Source: DAOULY01 sp034414595
Lineage (GTDB): Bacteria; Chloroflexota; Dehalococcoidia; SZUA-161; JAUWZY01
Assembly (NCBI GenBank): GCA_034414595.1
Contig: DAOULY010000021.1
Span: 372,001 to 436,000 of the forward strand
Direction: 5' to 3'
DNA: 64,000 nucleotides
The notes below the pieces were generated by a model, which was given only the letters and a program-made list of their open reading frames with translations, did no database searches and was not told where the DNA came from. Below are positions 7,919 through 16,793 of this stretch, one piece after another. A program made the position numbers and the translations under genes. Numbering within the stretch: the stretch's first letter is position 1; each line of letters starts with the position of its first letter.

Positions 7919-9020
7919 ATGCAGGAACTGAAAAAAAGGATCGAGGAAGTCAAGGACCGCATCAAAACCGTGATGGTGCATCTTTGACATAGCGGGCAAG
8001 GAAGAGGAAGCTGCTAAGCTTGAAGCTCAGTCCGCCGACCCCGGATTCTGGCAGGACCAGATCCCGGCGCAGCAGGTAATGCGTCGGATCTCCCATCTTC
8101 GCGATACTATATCCACCTGGCGCCAGTTGGAACTGAAGGCATCGGACCTCGCCGAGCTCGTTGATTTAGCTTTGGCCGAAGACGAGCAGACCTTAGAAGG
8201 CGATATCTCTGCTGAGACAGCTGAACTTGAGCACAAGCTGGATCGACTGGAGTTTCAGCTCGCGTTCAGCGGGGAGTATGATGATAGAAACGCCCTGCTC
8301 GCAGTACACAGTGGCGCCGGTGGCACCGAATCCCAAGATTGGTCCCATATGCTGCTCCGAATGTACTTGCGCTGGGCGGAGCGCCGTGGCTATGAGGCCG
8401 AGGTTCTGGATCTCTCGCCGGGAGAGGAGGCTGGAGTCAAAAGCGTTTTGATTTCGGTCAAGGGAGCTTATGCCTTTGGCTATCTCAAATCTGAGCACGG
8501 AGTGCATCGCTTAGTTCGTCTTTCTCCGTTTGATGCCGACCACGCTCGCCATACCTCCTTTGCTCTGGTCGAGGTCATGCCCGAGGTCCAGAGCGACGTT
8601 GAGGTCGACATTGCCCCCGATGACCTCAAGATCGAGACCTTCCGCTCCAGCGGTCCCGGGGGGCAGCACATGCAGAAGACGAGCAGCGCAGTGCGCATAA
8701 CGCACCTTCCCAGCGGGATAACTGCCTCGTCTCAGGGCGATCGCTCCCAAGCCAGAAATAAGGAGACGGCGCTCCGCGTGTTACGTTCCCGTCTCCTTGA
8801 GCTGGAGCTGGAGCGGAGAGCGGAGGAGCAGGCAAGATTGAGAGGGGAGCACGTTTCTGCTGGTTGGGGCAATCAAATTCGAAGTTATGTGCTCCATCCC
8901 TACAAGATGGTCAAGGATCACCGCACCGGCTATGAGACCAGTGACCCTGATGCTGTGCTCGATGGCGATCTCGATGAACTGCTGAAATCTTATCTGAAGT
9001 CCAGCACCGGGACAACCTAA
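7919..9020 (+). CDS. prfB: Peptide chain release factor 2 with programmed +1 frameshift
   Basis: RF2 terminates translation at UGA and UAA. The first 22 codons run from ATG at 7919 to an in-frame TGA at 7985-7987 in the classic slippery context CTT TGA C. Translation shifts +1 and resumes with GAC at 7986, giving a 366-residue product. A GGTG element lies three bases upstream of CTT, where E. coli has its stimulatory Shine-Dalgarno-like sequence. Beyond the shift, DPGFWQDQ, the stop-recognition tripeptide SPF (RLSPFDADHARHTSF) and the catalytic GGQ (SSGPGGQHMQKT) are all present. Gene callers that ignore the shift would start at 8079 and lose 53 residues. Its stop overlaps that of the convergent methyltransferase. 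Confidence 0.97.
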
Positions 9021-9589
9021 GGTTGTCTTGCGCTTTGGCCTCCATCGGAAATGGCTTTCCTGAAATTAAGAATCTCTTTGTCCTGCTCCATCAGGGAGAA
9101 TAGGCCATTTTCCTCCACGACCTTCAAGGTCCCGTCCTCTTTCAGGTGGTGATCAGATACCGAGAGGAACCCATCCGACTTCAACACGCGGTGCAGCTCT
9201 TTCAACAACGCCTGTTTGTCTCCTATGCCGTGAATCGTGTCATACAACAGGATTACATCTACGCTTTCATCGGGCAGCCCGGTGTCTCTGTCGGAGAGGA
9301 TTGTTGTGATATTGGTCATCCTTTTCTTCCGAGCATTTTTCTCTACAGCTTCTATGGCCAAAGGATGAATATCCAGGGCATAGACTTTTCCCCGTTCACC
9401 GACCATTTCAGCAGCGGGGATGGTATAGCCTCCGAGACCGCAGCCAAAGTCTAATATGGTCTGCCCTTCCCTGATGCCGACTCTCTGTAGCACTTTTCCG
9501 GGGTCGTGGAACTTGTCCCGCCATCTGAAGCCGAACGCCATAAATTTAAAGTGGAGACTGGACATTGGTTTATCTTTTTGCTCGCTCAT
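9017..9589 (-). CDS. Class I SAM-dependent methyltransferase
   Basis: I take the start as the ATG (MSEQKDKPMSS) whose A overlaps the stop of the preceding phosphotransferase gene as ATGA, with AAGGGAGAG upstream. That gives 190 aa. Motif I is ILDFGCGLGGYTIPAA, the acidic ribose-binding residue is in VYALDIHPLAIE, and motif IV is VDVILLYDTIHGI. The substrate is unknown. It is the last gene of a tightly coupled inositol-lipid run, so a lipid or lipid-linked headgroup is a reasonable guess. The 3' end overlaps the prfB stop on the other strand. Confidence 0.85.
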   Translation of the reverse strand: MSEQKDKPMSSLHFKFMAFGFRWRDKFHDPGKVLQRVGIREGQTILDFGCGLGGYTIPAAEMVGERGKVYALDIHPLAIEAVEKNARKKRMTNITTILSDRDTGLPDESVDVILLYDTIHGIGDKQALLKELHRVLKSDGFLSVSDHHLKEDGTLKVVEENGLFSLMEQDKEILNFRKAISDGGQSARQP

Positions 9590-10185
9590 TTCTCTCCCTT
9601 TCTTGTCTGCCGCCAGGCATAAAATAGACGCTGGATTGCTGTCAGATTTGTGCCCACCGCCAGGAGCCACAACACGATGAGCAGCGCCGGCTCGAGTGGG
9701 CTCAGGATAAGCCCCAGCGCCAGCAGCACCACCCGCTCCGGTCTGGTGAACAGCCCAACCTGAGATTCGAGTCCCAAGCCCTCAGCCCGGGCCCTGATGT
9801 AGCTGACCATGACCGAGCCGACAAGAACGGCAAAGAGGAGCAGGCTCTCCTGGAATGCGTCCTGCCTCAAGTAATAGAATAGCAGACCGAAAAGCAGTGC
9901 AGCCTCTCCCAGGCGATCCAGTGTAGAGTCGAGGAGGGCGCCAAATCTGGTAGTTCGCCCTGTGGCTCGAGCCAGTGCGCCGTCTATGAGATCAAACCAG
10001 CCAGAGAAGAGGACCAGAAAACCACTTAGAAACAGGTGCCCTTGGGCCAGTATCCAGGCGATAGCGACACTGAGAACAAAGCCGAGGATGGTCAGCGCAT
10101 TCGGGCTCAGCCTCGTTTTGGCCAGGATCCGAGTTGCGGGCTCAGTGAGATACCGAGCCAAAGTGTGGCGGATGTCAGTGAGCAC
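9586..10185 (-). CDS. CDP-alcohol phosphotransferase, probably phosphatidylinositol-phosphate synthase
   Basis: The 199-residue integral membrane protein carries the complete CDP-alcohol phosphotransferase signature D-x2-D-G-x2-A-R-x8-G-x3-D-x3-D, seen as DLIDGALARATGR then FGALLDSTLD at about residues 66-91. Several hydrophobic helices flank it. The enzyme transfers a phosphatidyl group from CDP-diacylglycerol to an alcohol. With inositol-phosphate synthase two genes upstream and a PimA-like glycosyltransferase between, inositol phosphate is the likely acceptor, as in mycobacterial PgsA1. Phosphatidylglycerol-phosphate synthase is the alternative. Confidence 0.88.
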   Translation of the reverse strand: MLTDIRHTLARYLTEPATRILAKTRLSPNALTILGFVLSVAIAWILAQGHLFLSGFLVLFSGWFDLIDGALARATGRTTRFGALLDSTLDRLGEAALLFGLLFYYLRQDAFQESLLLFAVLVGSVMVSYIRARAEGLGLESQVGLFTRPERVVLLALGLILSPLEPALLIVLWLLAVGTNLTAIQRLFYAWRQTRKGEK

Positions 10186-10206
10186 TCGCTATTTCCAGTT
10201 TGAGGT

Positions 10207-11337
10207 TCAACTCCGGAGGAGCTCGATCGGCTCTAGATAACAGTCCATGACTCTGCGGGCAATGCGCTCCCAGCTATAATTTTCTGCCTTTTGCCTTCCC
10301 ATAGCCCCCATTTTCTCCCGCAGCGCCCTGTCTTGTAGTAGCTGGCTGAGGGCCTTGGCCAGAGCCACCTCACTCTTGGGCTTCACCAGCAGACCATCAT
10401 CGCCGTGGCTGACGATGTTGACATAGCCCTCGTTTTTTGAGGCTACTACCGGCTTTGCCGCAGCCATCGCTTCCAGGAGGACAATGCCGAAGCTCTCCTT
10501 ACCTGTAGCTGGGGCGCAGAAGACATCAGCGGTCTTATGGTACCGGGGCAAATCTTCATACGGGACATAGCCGACGAAGACGACGTCTTTCAAGCGGTAT
10601 CTCTGCATAATCAATTGGCTGTCCCGGTCCAGCTTACCGGCGGGGCCGACCACAATCAGCCGCGAGTCGGGGAAATCGGATTTGAGTCGCCGATAAGCCC
10701 CCAATAGATACTTGAATCCCTTTCTCTTCTCCAGCCGACCGACGAAGAGAATGTTCAGCTTGCCATCGCAATACTCCTCGATGGGGGCGACATCAGCGGA
10801 GAAGTGCCCTACATCTACACCATTGGGGATTATGTGATATTCGCCAGGAAAATAGCGGCTGGCGAACCTCAGTGCTGGCTGAGATACAGCGATCCAGCCG
10901 TGCAGTTTTGGCACCCACCAACGATCGAGCACTGGCTTCCAAAAGCGATATTGAAAGCTGCAGCGGCGGGAGGCGTGGAAAGTACCCACATTGACCGTGT
11001 CGGAGGCACGCAGCACTCCCAGAGATACCGGGGCCATAAATGGTTCATGGAGGTGGACAATGTCGAACTTCTCCTCCTCGAGAATCTGCCGCGCCGGGCC
11101 CCATAGCCTGGTGGAGTATGGGTTGGGGATGCGAATGATGGTGCCATTGGCCGGGAATGTGACCAGGTCTACTCCTAAGGGGATGAGATGGTCGTTGCCA
11201 GACGGCTCCCCCGAGTAGGGGGCGATAATCTTGACAGTATGTCCCCATCTGAGGAATATATCCCTCAAGCGGGAGATGTGCTCATTGACCCCGCCGGGAT
11301 AGGCGAAATCATAGGGTGAGACCAGGGCGATTTTCAT
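10207..11337 (-). CDS. GT4 glycosyltransferase, PimA-like
   Basis: This 376-residue GT-B enzyme opens with [20 protein letters not shown], the N-terminus typical of phosphatidylinositol mannosyltransferase PimA and relatives with a Gly-Gly acceptor loop. The second domain has [18 protein letters not shown] and the E-x7-E type region [12 protein letters not shown] followed by [10 protein letters not shown], where the nucleotide-sugar is bound. It overlaps the ino1 stop by 4 bp (ATGA) and precedes the phosphotransferase gene, supporting glycosylation of an inositol phospholipid. The sugar (mannose in PimA) cannot be read from the sequence. Confidence 0.9.
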   Translation of the reverse strand: MKIALVSPYDFAYPGGVNEHISRLRDIFLRWGHTVKIIAPYSGEPSGNDHLIPLGVDLVTFPANGTIIRIPNPYSTRLWGPARQILEEEKFDIVHLHEPFMAPVSLGVLRASDTVNVGTFHASRRCSFQYRFWKPVLDRWWVPKLHGWIAVSQPALRFASRYFPGEYHIIPNGVDVGHFSADVAPIEEYCDGKLNILFVGRLEKRKGFKYLLGAYRRLKSDFPDSRLIVVGPAGKLDRDSQLIMQRYRLKDVVFVGYVPYEDLPRYHKTADVFCAPATGKESFGIVLLEAMAAAKPVVASKNEGYVNIVSHGDDGLLVKPKSEVALAKALSQLLQDRALREKMGAMGRQKAENYSWERIARRVMDCYLEPIELLRS

Positions 11338-12476
11338 CTTTTTTGCCTTTTGCTCTTTGTTCGGCGTTTTGAATGTGAGGCTGTTAGTACCGCACGCTCC
11401 GGCGGCAATTGCCCGGCGATGAATTCCTCAGTCAACATCCGTGCTTGCTCATCTGAATATTGTATTGGAGGCGACTTCATAAAGTAGGCCGAGGGGCCGA
11501 TAAGGGTTCCACTGAGTCCTTGGTCCAGGGCCAGCTTACAGCACCTGATGGCATCGATGACCACTCCTGCTGAGTTTGGGCTATCCCAAACCTCGAGCTT
11601 GAGCTCCAAGTTTAGCGGTACGTCGCCAAAGGCACGCCCCTCCATTCTGAGATAGCATAGCTTGCGATCGTCGAGCCAGGGCACATGATCACTGGGGCCG
11701 ATATGGAGAGTACCGGGGGTCATTTCATAATCGAGCTGGGAGGTAACGGCGTTGGTCTTGGAGATCTTCTTGGACTCCAATCGCTCCCGTTCCAACATGT
11801 TGTAGAAATCAGTGTTGCCGCCGAAGTTTAATTGATAGCTTCGCTCCAGTTTGACCCCGCGCTCTCGAAATAGTCTGGTGAGCACGCGATGAGTTATAGT
11901 GGCTCCTACCTGGGATTTGACGTCGTCCCCGATCACAGGCAGGCCTTTTTCGGCGAACCTACTCTGCCAGTACTGCTCGCGGGCGATGAACACCGGTATG
12001 CAGTTGATGAAACCGCAGCCAGCAGTCAGCACTTGCTCCACATACCATTTTGTGGCCTCTTCGCTGCCTACGGGGAGGTAACTGACGACGACATCGGTTT
12101 TCGTCTGCTTGAGGATGCCGACGATATCTGCGGTGGGTCCCGGCGCCTTGGTCACCACTTGAGATAGATACTTGCCCAATCCATCATGCGTCATGCCCCT
12201 GTGCACTTGAACACCAGTGGCGGGGACATCGGCGAACTTGACGGTATTATTGGGTGCAGTGACGATGGCCTCGGCCAGGTCTTTGCCTACCTTGTTCTTA
12301 TCGATGTCGAAGGCGGCGACGAACTCAATATCGCCGATGTAATAGCCGCCTAAGTTGACGTGCATCAGGCCAGGGATGAAGTCGTTTTCATCGGCTTTGC
12401 GATAGTACTGAACCCCCTGCACCAGAGAGGAGGCGCAATTGCCAACTCCAATGACTGCTACATTTATCTTGCCCAA
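11334..12476 (-). CDS. ino1: Myo-inositol-1-phosphate synthase
   Basis: The 380-residue protein has the bacterial/archaeal inositol-3-phosphate synthase layout: an N-terminal Rossmann fold ([20 protein letters not shown]), then [15 protein letters not shown] with catalytic lysine region, [13 protein letters not shown] and [10 protein letters not shown]. It converts glucose-6-phosphate to inositol-phosphate using NAD+. It is the first gene of a run with a PimA-like enzyme, a phosphatidyltransferase and a methyltransferase. The C-terminus is strongly basic ([12 protein letters not shown]), which is unusual for the family. The start is preceded by AAGGGAGGGAC. Confidence 0.93.
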   Translation of the reverse strand: MGKINVAVIGVGNCASSLVQGVQYYRKADENDFIPGLMHVNLGGYYIGDIEFVAAFDIDKNKVGKDLAEAIVTAPNNTVKFADVPATGVQVHRGMTHDGLGKYLSQVVTKAPGPTADIVGILKQTKTDVVVSYLPVGSEEATKWYVEQVLTAGCGFINCIPVFIAREQYWQSRFAEKGLPVIGDDVKSQVGATITHRVLTRLFRERGVKLERSYQLNFGGNTDFYNMLERERLESKKISKTNAVTSQLDYEMTPGTLHIGPSDHVPWLDDRKLCYLRMEGRAFGDVPLNLELKLEVWDSPNSAGVVIDAIRCCKLALDQGLSGTLIGPSAYFMKSPPIQYSDEQARMLTEEFIAGQLPPERAVLTASHSKRRTKSKRQKR

Positions 12477-12611
12477 AGTCCCTCCCTTAAAGGATGAACG
12501 CTTGCCTCACGACTTTTGCTTGTGGTATCCTTAAGGCCGAGCGTATCTCTGTATGAAACGCTCCACTGTACAGGTATACGCCACATAAATTCCAAGAAAG
12601 CGAGGCGACCA

Positions 12612-13274
12612 ATGATATGTGACTTTCACACCCATTCATTCTTGAGCGATGGCTCTCTGTCACCTCTGGAATTATTGTACGATGCATCCAGAAACAACTA
12701 CAGTGTTATTGCCATCACCGATCACTGCGGTGTTGGCTCGTTAGAGCGAATCATCAATGAACTAACTAACGACTGTGCCTTGGCTCGGGCACACTGGGAC
12801 ATTATCGCCATCCCAGGCGTAGAGCTAACTATGGTCCCGCCGGCTGCCATTGCCGAGACAGCCAAACAGGCCAAGGAAATGGGAGCCCAGCTGGTTGTAG
12901 TCCACGGCGAGGCCATCGGCGAGGTAGTAGTGCCAGGCACAAACTTAGCTGCGGCGAACTCAGCACATGTCGACATCTTAGCTCACCCCGGGCTCTTAAC
13001 CCTGGAGCAAGCTCAAGCCGCCGCAGCTAATGGCGTCTTCATCGAGATTTCGGCGAGAAGAAAATATACACCATCCAACGGCTATATAACTAAGGTGATT
13101 CAACTCGCCGGCGCCAAGCTGCTACTCAACTCCGATGCCCACGACGAAGAAGGCCTGCTAAGCCCACCCTTGGCTCAAGCTATAGCTCAGGGCTCTGGCC
13201 TCGACAACGGTGAAATCGAACAAATGCTCTATAAGAACCCCAGCGCCCTCCTGCAGGGGCTGAACCTGAGGTAG
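12612..13274 (+). CDS. PHP-domain phosphoesterase/histidinol-phosphatase-like protein
   Basis: The start is the ATG of MICDFHTHSFLSDGSLSP, with GAGG seven bases upstream. An upstream in-frame start would add 32 residues of no family resemblance. The 220-residue protein has the PHP metal motifs: DFHTHSFLSDG, AITDHC, a middle IPGVEL and VVVHGE, HVDILAHPG and a final NSDAHD. This is the single-domain PHP class with binuclear or trinuclear metal sites that hydrolyse phosphoesters. The substrate is unknown. It is divergent from ino1 and shows no operon partner. Confidence 0.88.
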   Translation: MICDFHTHSFLSDGSLSPLELLYDASRNNYSVIAITDHCGVGSLERIINELTNDCALARAHWDIIAIPGVELTMVPPAAIAETAKQAKEMGAQLVVVHGEAIGEVVVPGTNLAAANSAHVDILAHPGLLTLEQAQAAAANGVFIEISARRKYTPSNGYITKVIQLAGAKLLLNSDAHDEEGLLSPPLAQAIAQGSGLDNGEIEQMLYKNPSALLQGLNLR

Positions 13275-13301
13275 GACAACCTGCCTGTGGGCTACCCTCT
13301 T

Positions 13302-13445
13302 TTAGCCCTTGCCGATTCTGAATACCTTGGTGCCGCAAACGGGGCAAACACCTTGGGTCGCTGGCTTGCCGTTCTTCAGCGTTACGTTCTTTGGGTTCTT
13401 GATCTCCCTCTTGGCCCGACACTTAAAGCAGTAAGCCTGCGCCAT
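13302..13445 (-). CDS. Small zinc-ribbon protein (DUF5679-like), 47 aa
   Basis: This 47-codon gene encodes MAQAYCFKCRAKREIKNPKN, a central TLKNGKPATQG, then CPVCGTKVFRIGKG. Two CxxC pairs (residues 6/9 and 34/37) should bind one zinc. I recall such proteins as DUF5679, common in Chloroflexota; function unknown. A second copy of the same length lies at 22257-22400, with the same CxxC spacing and KNPK and GTKVFRIGK segments. AAGGAAGGGGG upstream of the ATG is a good ribosome site. The gene is convergent with the PHP gene and lies just upstream of truB on the same strand. Confidence 0.8.
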   Translation of the reverse strand: MAQAYCFKCRAKREIKNPKNVTLKNGKPATQGVCPVCGTKVFRIGKG

Positions 13446-13497
13446 TTAGTCACCCCCTTCCTTTGTAGCATACACTACACTCTTATTAGGCCAAATG

Positions 13498-14382
13498 TCA
13501 AGAGGTAACGAGCAATTTCGATGATTTCCACATCCCTCGGTCAAAGCGAAGTAAGGCTAAAAGACGGCCATCAACCGAATAGGCACGATAACGCTCTCCA
13601 TCTCTCCCTTCCGGGAGCGGCAGGGGTTGCCCCCTCATTAGTGCCTGCTCCATTTCTTGTCCTATGATGAGTGCCATTGAGCCCAGCAGTACCGTGTCCA
13701 AAGGGTGGAGTAGCTCCGGCCAATAGTGATCGCGGAAAGCATCTTCAATTTGGGGCAAAGTCACTGCCTCGCTGAGATGAAACGGACCGCTCTGGAGTCG
13801 GATCAATCCTTTCAGATGAGCGCCACAGCCCAAAGCCAGCCCCAGATCATGAGCCAGGGAGCGGATATAGGTCCCTTTGCTACATGTTACCTCCAAAGTC
13901 ATAAAGGGTAAGGCCCAGTCCAATAGCTCGATGTGGAATATCTGTACCTTTCTCGGTGGTCTGGGCAATTCCATGCCAGCGCGGGCCATGCGATAGAGAG
14001 GCTGGCCTCGATGCTTCAGAGCGCTATACATGGGAGGGGTCTGTTCTATCACGCCGCGGAGTGAGGCTAGGGCTGTCTCCATCTGCTGCTTGGTTACATT
14101 GGAATAATCGCCTCGGCAGGTAGCTCGGCCACTGGCGTCGTAGGTATCGGTAGCCGTGCCCAGTTCAATCTGGGCCCGATAGACCTTTCTCCCCTGAGTT
14201 AGGAACTCGGCGACCCTGGTCGCCCGGCCCAGGCAGATAGGCAGAACCCCGGTGGCATCGGGATCGAGTGTTCCACCATGCCCCACCTTTCGCTCCCCGC
14301 TCAATTTCCTGATGAAGGCTACAACAGCAAAAGAAGTCTTGCCTTGGGGTTTATTGACATTGAGGATGCCGTCTATGCTCAA
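13498..14382 (-). CDS. truB: tRNA pseudouridine-55 synthase
   Basis: The 294-residue protein has the TruB opening (GILNVNKPQGKTSF) and the catalytic block GHGGTLDPDATGVLPI with nucleophilic Asp40. Later blocks include QTPPMYSALKHRGQPLYRMAR and the SKGTYIRSLAHDLG motif. The enzyme converts U55 of the T-loop of elongator tRNAs to pseudouridine. It is the last gene of the nusA-ylxR-infB-rbfA-truB operon, and its ATG overlaps the rbfA stop by 4 bp. A C-terminal PUA-like extension is present. Confidence 0.96.
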   Translation of the reverse strand: MSIDGILNVNKPQGKTSFAVVAFIRKLSGERKVGHGGTLDPDATGVLPICLGRATRVAEFLTQGRKVYRAQIELGTATDTYDASGRATCRGDYSNVTKQQMETALASLRGVIEQTPPMYSALKHRGQPLYRMARAGMELPRPPRKVQIFHIELLDWALPFMTLEVTCSKGTYIRSLAHDLGLALGCGAHLKGLIRLQSGPFHLSEAVTLPQIEDAFRDHYWPELLHPLDTVLLGSMALIIGQEMEQALMRGQPLPLPEGRDGERYRAYSVDGRLLALLRFDRGMWKSSKLLVTS

Positions 14383-14741
14383 CTTTGCTCAACTCCGCTC
14401 TCAGCAGCAACTTGCCTGATCAACTCCGCGAGACGTATTCCTCGCTCGATGGAGTCGTCTCTTTCAAAGCTGAGCTCCGGGGTGTGACGCAAGGAAACTC
14501 GCTTCCCCAGTTCGCGGCGCAAGAACTTGGCGGCGGAGTTCAATCCCTGAAGCGCCTCCTCTTTCTCCTCGTCATCACCCATGACGCTGATGAAGACCTT
14601 GGCCTCCCTCAAGTCAGCAGAGGTTGAAACCTCGGTAATCGTAACCAAGCCCTTAAGTCTGGGGTCCCTGAGCTGGCGTGTCAAGAGCTCGCTGAGCTCA
14701 GCACGCAGGAGATGTTCCAACCGTCTGGAGCGGCGTGTCAT
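14379..14741 (-). CDS. rbfA: Ribosome-binding factor A
   Basis: This 120-residue single KH-like domain protein is needed for maturation of the 5' end of 16S rRNA in the 30S subunit. [20 protein letters not shown], then DPRLKGLVTITEVSTSADLREAKVFISVMG, and LRHTPELSFERDDSIERGIRL are the expected family blocks. Start and stop each overlap a neighbour as ATGA (infB upstream, truB downstream), so translation is likely coupled. Confidence 0.95.
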   Translation of the reverse strand: MTRRSRRLEHLLRAELSELLTRQLRDPRLKGLVTITEVSTSADLREAKVFISVMGDDEEKEEALQGLNSAAKFLRRELGKRVSLRHTPELSFERDDSIERGIRLAELIRQVAAESGVEQS

Positions 14742-16477
14742 CTTCTTTCCCTGCGATAAACCTCGATGATGTCACCGACTTGAAAGTCAGTGAAGCCATC
14801 GATGCCAATGCCGCACTCGAAACCGGCAGACATCTCGTTCACATGTTCCTTAAAGTGCTTCAAGCTGCTGACACTGGATTCATGGACTACTTGACCGTTG
14901 CGCAGCACGCGGGCTGGAACGCCCCGGATAACTTTGCCATCGCTGACATAGGCACCGCCAATTTTACCACCTTTGACACTGAAAACGGCCCGGATCTCAG
15001 CATGCCCTTCGATGACCTCGACGAAGACCGGTTCCAGGAGGCCTGCCAAAGCCTTCTCCATGTCCTCAATCAGCTTATAGATTATGTCGTAGTGGCGGAT
15101 TTCAATACCTTCCGCATCGGCCAGCGGTTTGACCCCGGGCTCGGGGTGAGTGTTGAAGCCTATGATGATCCCTCCTGAAGCGATGGCCAACATCACGTCG
15201 CTTTTGGTGATGGTGCCGCTCCCGGAGTGGATGATCCTGAGCTTTACCTGCTCGTTCTCCAGCCGCTCCAGGGCGGTCCTGAGCGGCTCAATGCTGCCCT
15301 GGACATCGGCCTTCAGGACCAAGTTGAGCATCTTGACTTTGCCCTCTCTAATTTGGGAGGAGATATCGAGCAGTGTAGCACTCCTGGTCTTTTCTTCCCT
15401 TTTTTGACTCTCTATTAGCGCTCGGGCCTCCCTCTCATTGGCTACCACCGTCAAGATATCGCCTGCCTGGGGTATACTGTCCAGCCCTAGCATCTCCACT
15501 GGAGTAGCGGGCTCGGCTTTTGTCACCCGGCGGCCCATATCATCGAACATGGCCTTAACCCGGCCCCAGGTGTTGCCGGTGACGAAGGTATCGCCAAGTC
15601 TCAGTGTTCCTGTGTGCACCAATAGAGTGGCCATCGGGCCCTTGGTGCTATCCAATTTAGCCTCAATAATGACTCCGATTGCGGCGCGGTCCGGGTTCGC
15701 CTTGAGCTCCTCGAGTTCAGCGACAATGAGCAGGTTTTCCAGGAGTTCGGCAATACCCTCCCCTTTCTTGGCTGCGACGGGGACTGCGACCACGTCTCCA
15801 CCCCAGTCCTCTACCACCAGCCCTTGATCGGCCAGCTGCTGCTTCACTCGCTCCAGATTAGCGTTGGGCTTATCCATCTTGTTGATGGCCACTAAAATGG
15901 GCACGCCGGCGGCCCGAGCGTGGTCTATGGCCTCTATTGTCTGGGGCATGACCCCATCATCAGCGGCCACGACCAAGATGGCGATGTCTGTAACCTGGGC
16001 TCCCCGAGCTCGCATCGCGGTGAAGGCTTCGTGACCTGGGGTGTCGACGAAAGTGATCTTCTGTCCCTGGACTTCCACCTGATAAGCTCCGATGCGCTGG
16101 GTGATGGCACCGACCTCGGTATCGACGATGTTGCTCTGTCGAATAGCGTCCAGGAGTGTGGTCTTGCCATGGTCCACATGTCCCAGGATGGTGACCACGG
16201 GTGGGCGAGGCTTTAACGCCTCGGCTTCCTCTTCGGGAAGCCGATATCTCTGCATTTCCTTCGTTGGTGCTACCTGTGGTCGAGGCTCATAACCTGAATC
16301 GGAGACTACCTTAGCTGCGCTCTCATAGTCGATGGTCTGGTTTATGCTGGCCATGACCCCACTGCGCATCAGCTCCTTGATGACCTCAATGGGGCTAGTT
16401 CCCAAGAGCTCTGCCAGTTGCTTCACACTGACCCTCTCCGGGAGCACTATTTCCTTCTTGACTTTAGGCGGATTCAT
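14738..16477 (-). CDS. infB: Translation initiation factor IF-2, short form
   Basis: The 579-residue IF-2 retains one IF2-N domain ([20 protein letters not shown], about residues 17-62) and lacks the long charged N-terminal extension of many bacterial homologues. The G domain is complete: GHVDHGKT at 99-106, DTPGHEAF and NKMDKP. The C1/C2 fMet-tRNA-binding domains follow ([17 protein letters not shown], then [20 protein letters not shown]). It delivers initiator tRNA to the 30S subunit. The gene overlaps ylxR and rbfA by 4 bp each. Confidence 0.97.
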   Translation of the reverse strand: MNPPKVKKEIVLPERVSVKQLAELLGTSPIEVIKELMRSGVMASINQTIDYESAAKVVSDSGYEPRPQVAPTKEMQRYRLPEEEAEALKPRPPVVTILGHVDHGKTTLLDAIRQSNIVDTEVGAITQRIGAYQVEVQGQKITFVDTPGHEAFTAMRARGAQVTDIAILVVAADDGVMPQTIEAIDHARAAGVPILVAINKMDKPNANLERVKQQLADQGLVVEDWGGDVVAVPVAAKKGEGIAELLENLLIVAELEELKANPDRAAIGVIIEAKLDSTKGPMATLLVHTGTLRLGDTFVTGNTWGRVKAMFDDMGRRVTKAEPATPVEMLGLDSIPQAGDILTVVANEREARALIESQKREEKTRSATLLDISSQIREGKVKMLNLVLKADVQGSIEPLRTALERLENEQVKLRIIHSGSGTITKSDVMLAIASGGIIIGFNTHPEPGVKPLADAEGIEIRHYDIIYKLIEDMEKALAGLLEPVFVEVIEGHAEIRAVFSVKGGKIGGAYVSDGKVIRGVPARVLRNGQVVHESSVSSLKHFKEHVNEMSAGFECGIGIDGFTDFQVGDIIEVYRRERR

Positions 16478-16773
16478 ACCCGTCCTCTATCGTCAGGTGG
16501 GAAGGTTTTCACTATATGCAACAACTCTTGCCTCTGTTCTGGGGAAAGCGCTGTCTTCAGAGCGTGAGCCAGCCGGTTCTTGCGATCTTTCTCCAGTGCT
16601 ACCTCCCAGCAGCTTTGCTTCTTGCATAGATAAGCGCCGCGCCCCGACTTTTTACCTCTCGGGTCGATTTCCACTGTCCCCTGAGCAGTGCGAACGATAC
16701 GTGCCAATTCCCATTTTGGCCTCACCTCTCGGCAGGCAATGCAAGTTCGCTGCGGCACGCGTCTCGACGGCAT
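16474..16773 (-). CDS. ylxR: YlxR-family RNA-binding protein (RnpM)
   Basis: I prefer the ATG at 16773 (MPSRRVPQRTCIACRE), which has GAGGTGG six bases upstream, over a TTG 12 bp earlier. The 99-residue protein has the YlxR hallmarks RTCIACREV, GRGAYLCKKQSCW and a basic middle. Family members bind RNA, and in Bacillus one modulates RNase P. Genes of this type sit between nusA and infB in many bacteria, exactly as here. The stop overlaps the infB start (ATGA). Confidence 0.93.
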   Translation of the reverse strand: MPSRRVPQRTCIACREVRPKWELARIVRTAQGTVEIDPRGKKSGRGAYLCKKQSCWEVALEKDRKNRLAHALKTALSPEQRQELLHIVKTFPPDDRGRV

Positions 16774-16793
16774 CAGCCACCTCAAGAGGATTC

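Noticed and set aside
7919..7987. TGA at 7985 as a nonsense mutation in prfB
   Set aside because: The CTT TGA C context and full RF2 homology on both sides show the conserved programmed frameshift.
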